Position numbers and translations under genes: made by a program. A stretch of 64,000 nt of DNA from Planctomycetota bacterium (GTDB lineage Bacteria; Planctomycetota; JACOTG01): assembly GCA_016178505.1 (NCBI GenBank), contig JACOTG010000253.1, forward strand, positions 1-64,000, read 5' to 3'. Positions within the stretch are counted from its first letter, which is position 1, and the number at the start of each line of letters is the position of its first letter. The notes beneath the pieces are model-generated. The model worked only from the letters and a program-made list of their open reading frames with translations, ran no database searches and was not told the DNA's origin. Of this stretch, positions 18,184-27,196 are shown piece by piece.

Positions 18184-19308
18184 ATGAACCCAGCATGGCT
18201 CTCGATTTCGATGGTCCTCCTGCAGGCGCCGCCGGCCGAGATGCCCGCGACGCCTCCGCCGTCTCCTGACGAACTGATCCGCGTCGCACTCCCACAGTTG
18301 ATCAAGATGCAAGAAGAGGGCGGTCAGTGGCCGTACGAGGGCGTGTATCGCGTCCACGAAGAGATTCCCGTCGGCTACCGCGTCGGCGGCACGGCGATCG
18401 TCGCCGGAACGCTGCTCGTTGCGGCGGATCCGAACGACGCTTCGGCATCGGCTGCGATCGATCGCGGGCTCGAGTTCGTGTTGTCCCGCGCCGGGCTCGG
18501 CCATGACGACATGGTTCCGAGCACGCGCGACGCGTACGACGTTCGTGTATGGGGACACGCGTACGCGCTCGAGTTCCTCTGTCGGGTTCGCGCCGCGAAA
18601 CGCGCCGGCAAACACGCCGCCGAGGTGGATTCGTGGATTCCGAAACTCGTGAAGTCGCTCGAGACCGAAGAACTCGCGAACGGCGGCTGGAATTACGCGA
18701 CCCGTCGGGAGCCCGCGAGCTTCGTCACGGCGCCGGTCGTGCAAGCGCTCCTCGTTGCGCGTGGCAGTGGCGAAAAGACGTCGGATACGATCTTGCGGCG
18801 GGCGCGCACCGTGCTCGAAGGTGAGCGTCTCGATTCGGGCGCGTTTCTCTATTCGGGCATCCTGACGCCGCAGAAGGGCGATGCGAAGCGGCCCGACGTC
18901 CGCGCACAATTACCCGGTTCGATCGCGCGATCGCCGATTTGCGAGACGACGCTGCGTCTCCTCGGCGGCGGCTCGGTGGAATCGATACAGGCGTCCATCG
19001 ACGCGTTCCATGAGCACTGGAGCGAGATCGAGAAGCGTCGCCGCAAGAGCGGAACGCACGAGGGACCGTACGGCATCGCTCCATACTACTGCTACTACGG
19101 GCATCGCTACGCCGCACAAGCGATCGAGATGCTGCCGAAGGAGAAACGGGAGAAGGAGCGAGCGCGCTTCCTCGAGGTCGTGATGAGGACTCGCGACGAT
19201 GACGGGACGTGGAACGATCGCGTCTTTCCCCGCTCGCGAAACTTCGGCACTTCCATGATCGTGCTGGCGCTGCTCGGTGAACGCATGCCCCTACCGCCAC
19301 CGTTTTGA
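18184..19308 (+). CDS. Prenyltransferase/squalene-oxidase-repeat (terpenoid cyclase fold) protein
   Basis: 374 aa: QEEGGQWPYEGVYR..., GGWNYATRR..., RTRDDDGTWNDRVFPRSRNFGTSMIVLALL repeats. Confidence 0.75.
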   Translation: MNPAWLSISMVLLQAPPAEMPATPPPSPDELIRVALPQLIKMQEEGGQWPYEGVYRVHEEIPVGYRVGGTAIVAGTLLVAADPNDASASAAIDRGLEFVLSRAGLGHDDMVPSTRDAYDVRVWGHAYALEFLCRVRAAKRAGKHAAEVDSWIPKLVKSLETEELANGGWNYATRREPASFVTAPVVQALLVARGSGEKTSDTILRRARTVLEGERLDSGAFLYSGILTPQKGDAKRPDVRAQLPGSIARSPICETTLRLLGGGSVESIQASIDAFHEHWSEIEKRRRKSGTHEGPYGIAPYYCYYGHRYAAQAIEMLPKEKREKERARFLEVVMRTRDDDGTWNDRVFPRSRNFGTSMIVLALLGERMPLPPPF

Positions 19309-19360
19309 AGTCGTGCTGGCGCTGCTCGGTGACCGCATGCCCCTGCCGCCGGGACTCTAG
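19259..19360 (+). repeat. Imperfect tandem duplication (52-bp offset) of the 3' end of the cyclase-fold gene
   Basis: tcgtgctggcgctgctcggtgaAcgcatgcccctAccgcc at 19259 and tcgtgctggcgctgctcggtgaCcgcatgcccctGccgcc at 19311. Confidence 0.9.
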
Positions 19361-21174
19361 AAGCGCACCTCGGTCTGCAGGAAGACGACGACGGCTTCGT
19401 CGCGGCGCAGGTCGAACGCTCCGCCGGGATGGAACCAGCCGACGTCGAGCTCGATCTTGAAGTTCGAGATCGCGCGCGTTCCGAGGACGAGATCGATTTC
19501 GTACCCGATGTCCGGGCTCAGGCCGTTGGTGTTCCTCCGGATTCTCGAGTGATCGCGGAATCGTTCGGCCACGGTCGATTCCTGCCGGAAGAGGTGATAG
19601 ACGAGGTCGACGGACGTCTTCTTGATCGGGTGGACGCCGACGCCGCCGGTGAAGATCTCGAGATTCGTCAGTTGGGGGTCGACGATCTCGCCGTAGTAGC
19701 GAAACGTCGTGACGCCGTTCCACCGCCCGATGTTCTGCTGGAGTCCCGTCTGTTGATAGGAGCGGTTCACGCCGTCGAACGGCGTGTCGTCACCGGTTCC
19801 CACTGCGTACGAAACCGTGATCGAGGGCTCGTAGTCGGACCGGAATACGTAAGTGACTCCGGTGTCGACGGCGTAACCGAAGTTGCGCTCTCCATCGAGG
19901 CGGCCGCGAGACATCGCCGCGTCGAGCCAATGCCGCAAGCCGCGCGTGGGCTCGGCGCGAGTGCGGATCCCGAGGTTGAAGTTCTCGAGCTCCGATTCTT
20001 GGTCGCGCCGATCGACGATGAACGCCGCAACCTCGGTCTTCGGTCCGAAATGCCACGAAGCGTTGCCGATGTAGTCGGTCACGTCGCGGTCCGAGGCGGG
20101 AGCGTCGAACAAGACTTCGCCGACGGATGCTTCGAGAAGGAGCGGGCCGAACTTGCCGAAGGCTCGAAGCGCATCGAGCTGCTTCTTGTAGAGCCACTGC
20201 CGGTCGTCCTCGAAGTCCTGGCGGCCGATCTCGACGTCGAACGGCAGATCCCATGGCTCCTTGGCAAAAACGAACAGCTCCCGCATTCCCGTTCGCTCGA
20301 TGTCATCGAGGTTTCGATCCTGATCGTAGATCACGTCGTTTCGCTGCGTGCGGAAGTCGGCGAACGCAAGAACGTGATCCGAGACTTCCGCGGTGGCCTC
20401 GAGATCCAGGATCTCTCGACTGCGGCCGGTGTCGCCGTGCCTCGTTCGATCGAGGTCGAAGTTCACTTCCAAGCGCGTGTCCCAACGCCCGCGCGCGCCG
20501 AACTTGAGCGGTCCGAGGCGCAACCGCGGCGCGCGGGGCAGGCTCGAGGTTCCCGCGCGATATCCGAGCTCCCCGTGACGGCGAACGACGCGGGGTCCGT
20601 CGGGATACACGACGGGGTCGTCGGGTGGGCGCTGCAGCCACTCGACATCGATGCCGAGGAGTTTGAGCTTGCGCGGTGATTCGTCGGAAGGACCGATCCA
20701 CTCGATCGAGCCTTCGAGCTTCTCGATGCCTTGCTGGCGACCGCCGGAAACGACCTTGATTCGGCGCGCTCGGAACCGCTTTCCGTTTCGCGGCTTGCCC
20801 TCGACGCGTACCCACTCTCCAACGCGAAGGCTGCCGATCGTGATCTTCCGTTTCTTGGCGCTCTCGACGACGAGCGGCTTCGACTCGTAGGGCACGACCG
20901 TGAATCCGAGAACGTCGAGCGACGGCTTTCCCGGATCGACCGCACGAATGAATCCCCAGAGCGTGTCCGTGGTACGGGCCTTTCGGCGGACGAGGTCCCA
21001 AGACTCGAACACGCCGTCGTCGCGGAAACGTCCCGTGAGCTTGACGCGAGATCCCACGCGAAGCTCGCGAGAGCCATCGGCATCGGGCGTCTGTGCGCGA
21101 GCGGGAGATCCCATCGCGAAAAAAACGACGCCGATGAGCGCTGCCCCGCGAAGGGCTGCGCGCATCGGCGTCAT
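19357..21174 (-). CDS. Outer-membrane beta-barrel protein, AlgE/alginate-export-like, with N-terminal OB/DUF5666-like region
   Basis: 605 aa: signal peptide; VDPGKPSLDVLGFTVV..., LFVFAKEPWDLPFDVEIGRQDFEDDRQWLYKKQLDALRAF..., C-terminal FLQTEVRF. Confidence 0.8.
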   Translation of the reverse strand: MTPMRAALRGAALIGVVFFAMGSPARAQTPDADGSRELRVGSRVKLTGRFRDDGVFESWDLVRRKARTTDTLWGFIRAVDPGKPSLDVLGFTVVPYESKPLVVESAKKRKITIGSLRVGEWVRVEGKPRNGKRFRARRIKVVSGGRQQGIEKLEGSIEWIGPSDESPRKLKLLGIDVEWLQRPPDDPVVYPDGPRVVRRHGELGYRAGTSSLPRAPRLRLGPLKFGARGRWDTRLEVNFDLDRTRHGDTGRSREILDLEATAEVSDHVLAFADFRTQRNDVIYDQDRNLDDIERTGMRELFVFAKEPWDLPFDVEIGRQDFEDDRQWLYKKQLDALRAFGKFGPLLLEASVGEVLFDAPASDRDVTDYIGNASWHFGPKTEVAAFIVDRRDQESELENFNLGIRTRAEPTRGLRHWLDAAMSRGRLDGERNFGYAVDTGVTYVFRSDYEPSITVSYAVGTGDDTPFDGVNRSYQQTGLQQNIGRWNGVTTFRYYGEIVDPQLTNLEIFTGGVGVHPIKKTSVDLVYHLFRQESTVAERFRDHSRIRRNTNGLSPDIGYEIDLVLGTRAISNFKIELDVGWFHPGGAFDLRRDEAVVVFLQTEVRF

Positions 21175-21187
21175 GGGGTCGACGATT

Positions 21188-22660
21188 TCAGTAGACTCGG
21201 AATTCGTAGAAGTCGGTGTCGAGGACGGCGCCGGTTCCCGGATCCGTGACGGTCACGAACACTCGGACCGGCACGCGAAGGAAGCGCGGACGCAGGTTGC
21301 CCGGCACGTGGGATTGAAGAGGGCCAACCGTCGTCGTCCCCGGGCCCGCCGGAAGGGATCGCGAGGTCTGCGGCACGAGCGTCCGAACGATCGAATTGTT
21401 GAACGCCTTGCCGACGACGGTGTAGTTCACCGTCCGAGCCGAACCCGTGTTGTTCCGGAGGTTGATCGAGTAGTGGATGAAACCACCGACCGTCGTGCCG
21501 ACGTCGGCTGGGACGATGTCGCACGTGACGTTCGACGTCTGGAGCGCGAAGTCCTGCGTGCGATCCCCGGTGATCGAGAGGTTCTCGAGGAAGACGTGCT
21601 TGAAGCCCGAGGGGCTCAGCACATCGACATAGAGGTCGTCCGATCCGCTGGGAACGATCGTCGAATAGACGCCGGTCGCGTCGGTGACGTCGCCTTGGAT
21701 CGGCACTCCCGCGTCGTTCGAAGAGTAAGCGTCGAGGTTGATCCGCGACACCGGCGATCCCGCCGCCGTCACCGTGCCGGTGACGTTGAATCCCGCGACG
21801 ACGTTGATCGTGCCGATGTTGGCATCCGAGACCACGTCTACTTTGAGGACGCGCGCGGGTACGAGCCGCGACCCAACCGTGGGCTGAGTGTCGATGTCGA
21901 ACGAGCCCTGCGGAAGAATGATGCTGAAGTTGCCGAGCCCGTCCGTGTTGTCTCCGACGAGGCGAATCGACGCGCCCGTGAACGTGTCCCGGGCGTCCAT
22001 GTCTGCGCCCACGACGCTCGCGTTGCCCGGTCCTGCCACCCGACCGGTGATCTGGAACCCGTTGTCGAGGTTGACGATGCCGAACGACGTGTCGCCCGAA
22101 ATCGTGATGCCCGGCAGCACTCGTCCGACGAGAAACGTGGACTGCGGCGGGTCGATCGCAATGTCGTACGTTCCCGGCGGGACGATCACGTCCACGAAGC
22201 CCGAGAGATCCGAGTTGTCGCCGGGCGTGTACCGCTTCACGCCGTCAGACGTGCGAATCGCGTCGATGTCGACGGCGTCGACGGGAAACCCGCCCGAGTC
22301 GTGAATGGTTCCCGACAGAACGAATCCGTGTTGGACGATCAGCGTGCCCATGTTGAGGTCGCCGGGGACCACGACGGCCTTGATCTCGAGTCCCGCGAGG
22401 CGATCCGCGAATTGCGGGATGACGTGCACGTCGATCGTGCCGGTCGGCACCGTGAACGCGAAGTTCCCGCTCACGTCCGTGTGGTCCAGCGTCGTCGCGA
22501 TCTGCGTTCCGGTGGCACTGTCGAACACGTTGACGTTTGCGTCGAAGACTGGATTGACTCCGTCCGTCACATGGCCGGACAGTATCGCCGCCTGTGCCGT
22601 CGTGAAGAACGACGCGGCGCCGAGGAGGGTCATTCCAAAGGTGAATAACGAAGGCTTCAT
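21188..22660 (-). CDS. Secreted CarboxypepD_reg-like repeat protein
   Basis: 490 aa: signal peptide; repeats VTDGVNPVFDANVNVFDSATGTQIATTLDHTDVSGNFAFTVPTGTIDVHVIP... Confidence 0.8.
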   Translation of the reverse strand: MKPSLFTFGMTLLGAASFFTTAQAAILSGHVTDGVNPVFDANVNVFDSATGTQIATTLDHTDVSGNFAFTVPTGTIDVHVIPQFADRLAGLEIKAVVVPGDLNMGTLIVQHGFVLSGTIHDSGGFPVDAVDIDAIRTSDGVKRYTPGDNSDLSGFVDVIVPPGTYDIAIDPPQSTFLVGRVLPGITISGDTSFGIVNLDNGFQITGRVAGPGNASVVGADMDARDTFTGASIRLVGDNTDGLGNFSIILPQGSFDIDTQPTVGSRLVPARVLKVDVVSDANIGTINVVAGFNVTGTVTAAGSPVSRINLDAYSSNDAGVPIQGDVTDATGVYSTIVPSGSDDLYVDVLSPSGFKHVFLENLSITGDRTQDFALQTSNVTCDIVPADVGTTVGGFIHYSINLRNNTGSARTVNYTVVGKAFNNSIVRTLVPQTSRSLPAGPGTTTVGPLQSHVPGNLRPRFLRVPVRVFVTVTDPGTGAVLDTDFYEFRVY

Positions 22661-22740
22661 GTTGAATCTCCTTGCTCTCTTCTTCGCTCTCTTACCGGCC
22701 CAAGCGTCGCGCCGGTTCCCACTGACGTGATTTTGCTATC

Positions 22741-24543
22741 TCAAATCGGATGACTGTGTGCACCGGAGTCGTCGAGGACCATCTCCTGTTCCTCGGGTTC
22801 GGGCTGATCGTAGAGGCGAGTGTAAACACCCGCGCGGGCGATCAACTCCTCGTGCGTGCCGGATTCCACGAGCCTTCCGTGATCGAGCACGAGGATGAGG
22901 TCCGCATCTCGCGCCGTGCGAGCGCGGTGAGTCGCCACGAGAATCGTGTGAGTTGGCCGGAGACGTGCGAGCGCATCGTGGATCGCGGCTTCGCTCTCCG
23001 GGTCCACTTCGGACATCGGCTCGTCGAGCAGCAGGATCGGCGGAACCTTGATGAGCGCTCGAGCGAGCGCGATTCGCTGGCGATGACCGCCGGCGAGCAT
23101 GCGCCCGCGTTCGCCGACTCTTGCGAGGAGGCCGTTGGGGTCCTCCTTGACGAAGTCGAGGCAATCGGCGGCATCGAGAGCCACTTCCATCTGCTCGTCT
23201 TTCGCGTCTCGCTTCCCCGTCCAGAGGTTCTTTCGAATGGAGCCTGAGAAGAGGAACGCATCTTGGGGCACGTAGCCGATTCTCTTTCGAAGCGATCGCA
23301 GCGTGACCTGGGAGACGTCCTGGCCATCGATGAGCAGTTCGCCCTGCGACGGGCGCTCGAATCCCAGCAACAGGTGGAGGAGAGTCGTCTTCCCTGCGCC
23401 GTTCGATCCGACGATCGCGACGAGCTGGCCGCGCTCCGCAGTGAACGAGACGCTTTCGATCGCGGGCTTGCCCTTTCCATACGCAGCAGTGACGTTTCTG
23501 AACTCGATCCGGCCCTCTGACACGACCAACTTCTCGGCGGCCTCTCGTTCCACCTCTGGACGAACGTGAAGCAACCGCAGGATCCGCTGGATTTGCACGC
23601 GCGACGTCTGAACGACCTCGTTCAAGTGCACGAGGCGACGGATGGATGGATAGAGCCGATGGAGCAACGTGTAGAAGGCGACGAACTCACCCTTCGTGAG
23701 TGCTCCGGCTAGTACCTCGGTCGTTCCCACGGCCAACACGAGGCCGCCCGACAGGAGCACGACCGTCGAGCCGATGCCGTCGAGCCGGCCACCGAGAAAC
23801 GCTTGCGCGAGTGAACGCTCGCGCAGTTTCTCGGTGCGCTCGGCGAACCTCTCGGCGTGGTGTTTCTCGCGGCCGAACGCCTTCACGACGTGCATTCCCG
23901 CGATTTGCTCTTGGATCTCGCCCGACAGCTTCGCGCGCTGCGTTCGGACCTGGCCGCTCAGCTTTCGCAATTGCGGATTGAATCGCCGAAAGGTCCACAA
24001 GTAGAGCGGCACGAGCGCGATGGCGACCAGCGCGAGGTGCCAGTTGATCAGCACGAGCGCGGTCATGCAGACGATCACTCGCGTGCCCTCGGCAAACAGT
24101 GCGGCGATGCCGTTCGTGACCCATCGCCGCACCGCGCTGATGTCGCTGATGAACCGCAGCATCACGGACCCGATCTGGCGCTTCCGGAAGAAATCGAGCG
24201 GCAAGATCTGGAGATGGCGGAAGAGCTTCAAGCGAAGGTCGTAGATCACGCGTTGACCTGCGGTCTCCGCGAATCGCCGCTCCGCGTACACCGCGAAGCC
24301 GCGGAGGAACGCGAAGAACGCGAGCGCTGCGATCACCCACGTGAAGAGGTCCGAGATCTTGAAATCGAGCCACAGCAGATGGACCAGTTTGTGGTGATGG
24401 ATGATGTTGTCGATGATGACCTTGAACAGCCACGAAACGGCAACGTCGGAAAGAGTCACGAACAGCGCGCACGTGGTCGCGAAGACGAGTAGCTTCCGGT
24501 AGGGCCGCAGAAGCGGCCACATGAATTGAAACGACTCTTTCAA
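22741..24543 (-). CDS. ABC exporter half-transporter (MsbA-type; fused TMD and NBD)
   Basis: 600 aa, TTG start; Walker A GSNGAGKTT, Walker B ILLLDEPMSEVD, signature LAGGHRQRIALARAL (variant of LSGGQ), H-loop VATHRA. Confidence 0.9.
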   Translation of the reverse strand: MKESFQFMWPLLRPYRKLLVFATTCALFVTLSDVAVSWLFKVIIDNIIHHHKLVHLLWLDFKISDLFTWVIAALAFFAFLRGFAVYAERRFAETAGQRVIYDLRLKLFRHLQILPLDFFRKRQIGSVMLRFISDISAVRRWVTNGIAALFAEGTRVIVCMTALVLINWHLALVAIALVPLYLWTFRRFNPQLRKLSGQVRTQRAKLSGEIQEQIAGMHVVKAFGREKHHAERFAERTEKLRERSLAQAFLGGRLDGIGSTVVLLSGGLVLAVGTTEVLAGALTKGEFVAFYTLLHRLYPSIRRLVHLNEVVQTSRVQIQRILRLLHVRPEVEREAAEKLVVSEGRIEFRNVTAAYGKGKPAIESVSFTAERGQLVAIVGSNGAGKTTLLHLLLGFERPSQGELLIDGQDVSQVTLRSLRKRIGYVPQDAFLFSGSIRKNLWTGKRDAKDEQMEVALDAADCLDFVKEDPNGLLARVGERGRMLAGGHRQRIALARALIKVPPILLLDEPMSEVDPESEAAIHDALARLRPTHTILVATHRARTARDADLILVLDHGRLVESGTHEELIARAGVYTRLYDQPEPEEQEMVLDDSGAHSHPI

Positions 24544-24564
24544 CGTTGACGTCTTTCGTTCCTG

Positions 24565-25635
24565 CTACCGCGTCGGTCGAGCCAGCACCGCGGGCTCGTC
24601 CTCCTTGACCCCGATGCCGAGCGCCGTCAGCAGGCCGCCCGTGCACAACATCTCCGAGTTCAGGCACGGCAGATTCGTCGCCGAAACGACCTCCTGCATG
24701 CCGAGTTTGCTGCACGTTACGAGTCCACCGATGGCCGCGACTCGGAATCCGAGGCTCTTCAGGATTCGCGTTCCACTTTCCGCAGCCAGCGCATCGGCGC
24801 CCGTGAACAAGACGTGGTCGACGCTCGTCTTGAATGCGGCGTCTCGAAGGAGCATTGCGGTCTCTCGCTCGAAGATGCCGTCGGCGATTTCGAACAAGAC
24901 GTAATCGGGCTCGTGCTCGAGGAGGTGCGAGTAGAGCGTTCGGTGCACGTCGAGCAACTCGTCGAGCGAAATCATGTAAGTCGACGGGTGGCCGCAGTCC
25001 GAGAAGTCGCGAATGTCGAGCGCACCGGCATCATGCATCAACCACGTGTCCTTGCTGCAGGCCGTGCCGGTGATCTTGGCTGCGCAAACGCGATAGCCGG
25101 CATTCGTCAGGCCGCGCACTGCGTTGGCGACGGTCGTCGTCTTGCCCGAGTTCATCGACGCTCCAACGACGACGATCGTCTTCGGTTTCTTCGCGGTCGT
25201 GATCGGACGGGGCTGAATGCGGTGATCGCGGATGTTCAGCCGTTTTCCTGCGGCGTCGCACACGTATCCGATCATCTGAACCTTCGTCGGCTCCTCCTGG
25301 AGCAGCTCGTTCTTCGACGCGACGTGCCCGCACACGCCACCGATGCTGACGACGTCGTAGATCTCCGGATTGGACGCCGGGACGTACGCTTCGTATTGGT
25401 CGGTTGCGTACCGATTGCCGAATACGCCGACCAAGACGTCACCGATGAATATCGACGTGCGTCGGCTCTCACGGTTCTCGACGGCAGTGTGCTTGCCAAT
25501 CGAGAGGATCTTGCCGACGACCAGCTCCCCGACCTGAGGCGTGTCGTTGGAGTTGCGAACCGAGTGCATCTCGCTCTTCGCCACACCGTGAGTGACGAAC
25601 CCGTACTTCGCGCCCTTTAGCTCGGAAACGGCCAT
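24565..25635 (-). CDS. P-loop NTPase of unknown function (DUF1611/SIMIBI-like)
   Basis: 356 aa; Walker A VVVGASMNSGKTTTVANAVRGL, KITGTACSKDTWLMHDAGALDIRDFSDCGHPSTYM; N-terminal beta-rich region; AAGGA upstream of ATG. Confidence 0.75.
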   Translation of the reverse strand: MAVSELKGAKYGFVTHGVAKSEMHSVRNSNDTPQVGELVVGKILSIGKHTAVENRESRRTSIFIGDVLVGVFGNRYATDQYEAYVPASNPEIYDVVSIGGVCGHVASKNELLQEEPTKVQMIGYVCDAAGKRLNIRDHRIQPRPITTAKKPKTIVVVGASMNSGKTTTVANAVRGLTNAGYRVCAAKITGTACSKDTWLMHDAGALDIRDFSDCGHPSTYMISLDELLDVHRTLYSHLLEHEPDYVLFEIADGIFERETAMLLRDAAFKTSVDHVLFTGADALAAESGTRILKSLGFRVAAIGGLVTCSKLGMQEVVSATNLPCLNSEMLCTGGLLTALGIGVKEDEPAVLARPTR

Positions 25636-25654
25636 GGCAATGTCCTTTCTCTTG

Positions 25655-26860
25655 TCAGCGAATCGTGAACTGAGTCACGTCGGAGTCGAGTAGTAGACTC
25701 GAGGTTGCGTCGTTGACGACGATCCGGAGATTCAATGGACGACCGATGAATCGTTGCGGCGTGCTGCCCGGGATTCTCAGGCCCAGGGGGGTCGTGACGG
25801 GACCGAAGTTCGCAACGAGCCTTCCTTGTCTCGGCCCGACCACGTTGCCTTGCACTCCGCTCACCGGTTCCTCGACGAAGATTCGCGCGGTGACGCGCTG
25901 CACGGACGGCGTGGTGTTTCGAACCCGCACGCTGTAAGCAAAGGTGGTCCCAACGCGAGCCAATCGACCGGAGCGGGAGATGCCTACCGCGACGGGCGTG
26001 GCTTGGAGTGCGATGTTCAACATCCCATCTCCGACGACGTGAACCCCGGTCGTTCTCGAGTGCGCGAGACCGAGACCGATCGGAGGCTCCGCATCGACCG
26101 AGATCGTTCCTGCCGGCACGAGGATGGAGTAGTTGCCGTTCACGTCGGTATTGTCGCCGACGGTCGCGATCAGAGCACCGTTCGTTTCGTCGTAGGCGTT
26201 GAGGTCGATCGCGGAAGCGCTGGCCCCGCCGGATCCGGTGACTCGCCCCGAGAGGAGGAACCCCTGGGCGCATGGGATCGTTCCCACGTTCGTGTCACCG
26301 GCGATGACGACGCCGACGAGCACGCGCGCGACCGCGCGAGTCGTCTTGGCGGGTAGAACGAGGATGTCCCGAGTGCCGGCCGGCGCGAGGAACGAGAAGT
26401 TGCCGTTGACGTCCGTGTGATCCGCGTGAGTCGGCACGCGATCGCCGGTGAACGAATCCTCGACGTCTTGATCGACGTCGAAGATCGGATTGCCCAGGTA
26501 ATCGACGACGTGTCCTGTGACCAAGTACCCGGTCTCGAGCGTGATGTCACCGAGGTTGGTGTTGCCGGGGACGGCCACGTTGAAGATCTTCTTGTCGGCA
26601 AGTCGCAACGCTGGCGGTGGAATGAACGCGATGTTGTAGGTGCCGTTCGGCACCGCGAAGCTGAAGACACCCTGTGCGTTCGTGTGATCGGCGATCGTCG
26701 CGATGGGAAGACCGGTCGCCGAATCGTCGAGGTCGAGGTCCACGTTCACCGCGGGCACACCGCCCGGGCCGACAACGCGCCCCGTCAGAGTCGCTGCCTG
26801 GGAGATCGCCGAAGCGGAAGCGAACAGGATCGCCGTGCACAGGAATCTCGATCGGTTCAT
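25655..26860 (-). CDS. Secreted CarboxypepD_reg-like repeat protein, paralogue of 21188-22660
   Basis: Start at 26860 (MNRSRFLCTAILFASASAISQA signal peptide); GRVVGPGGVPAVNVDLDLDDSATGLPIATIADHTNAQGVFSFAVPNGTYNIAFIPP... Confidence 0.82.
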   Translation of the reverse strand: MNRSRFLCTAILFASASAISQAATLTGRVVGPGGVPAVNVDLDLDDSATGLPIATIADHTNAQGVFSFAVPNGTYNIAFIPPPALRLADKKIFNVAVPGNTNLGDITLETGYLVTGHVVDYLGNPIFDVDQDVEDSFTGDRVPTHADHTDVNGNFSFLAPAGTRDILVLPAKTTRAVARVLVGVVIAGDTNVGTIPCAQGFLLSGRVTGSGGASASAIDLNAYDETNGALIATVGDNTDVNGNYSILVPAGTISVDAEPPIGLGLAHSRTTGVHVVGDGMLNIALQATPVAVGISRSGRLARVGTTFAYSVRVRNTTPSVQRVTARIFVEEPVSGVQGNVVGPRQGRLVANFGPVTTPLGLRIPGSTPQRFIGRPLNLRIVVNDATSSLLLDSDVTQFTIR

Positions 26861-27196
26861 CGTGGAAGAGTCCTTTCTGCGCCCCAAGTCTCCGGCGCCG
26901 CCCGCCGTACACAAGGGGCGTGCCGTCCTCCATCAATATTGCAAGCCGCTGAAAGGACTAAGCTTGACCCACATTGGCTACCTCTTGCGTCCCGGCCGAA
27001 CTTGGGACTTCTTCGAATGCCCCATGTCGATTCCAGTTCGTGGAAGGACCGATTCGGGACACACTTCCCCGGCTCGCCGCGAGGAACGATCTAGTAGTGG
27101 AGTTCAAAGCTAATGGGCGGTCCGACGAGAAGCAAGGGTGCTGGCGATTCGGCACGGTTCCGGTGTGTCCGAATCGGACGCCGATCGCGCAGGCGG

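Noticed and set aside
20900-22648. 582-aa plus-strand ORF
   Set aside because: Antisense to the CarboxypepD-like secreted protein; Asp/Arg-rich shadow ORF.
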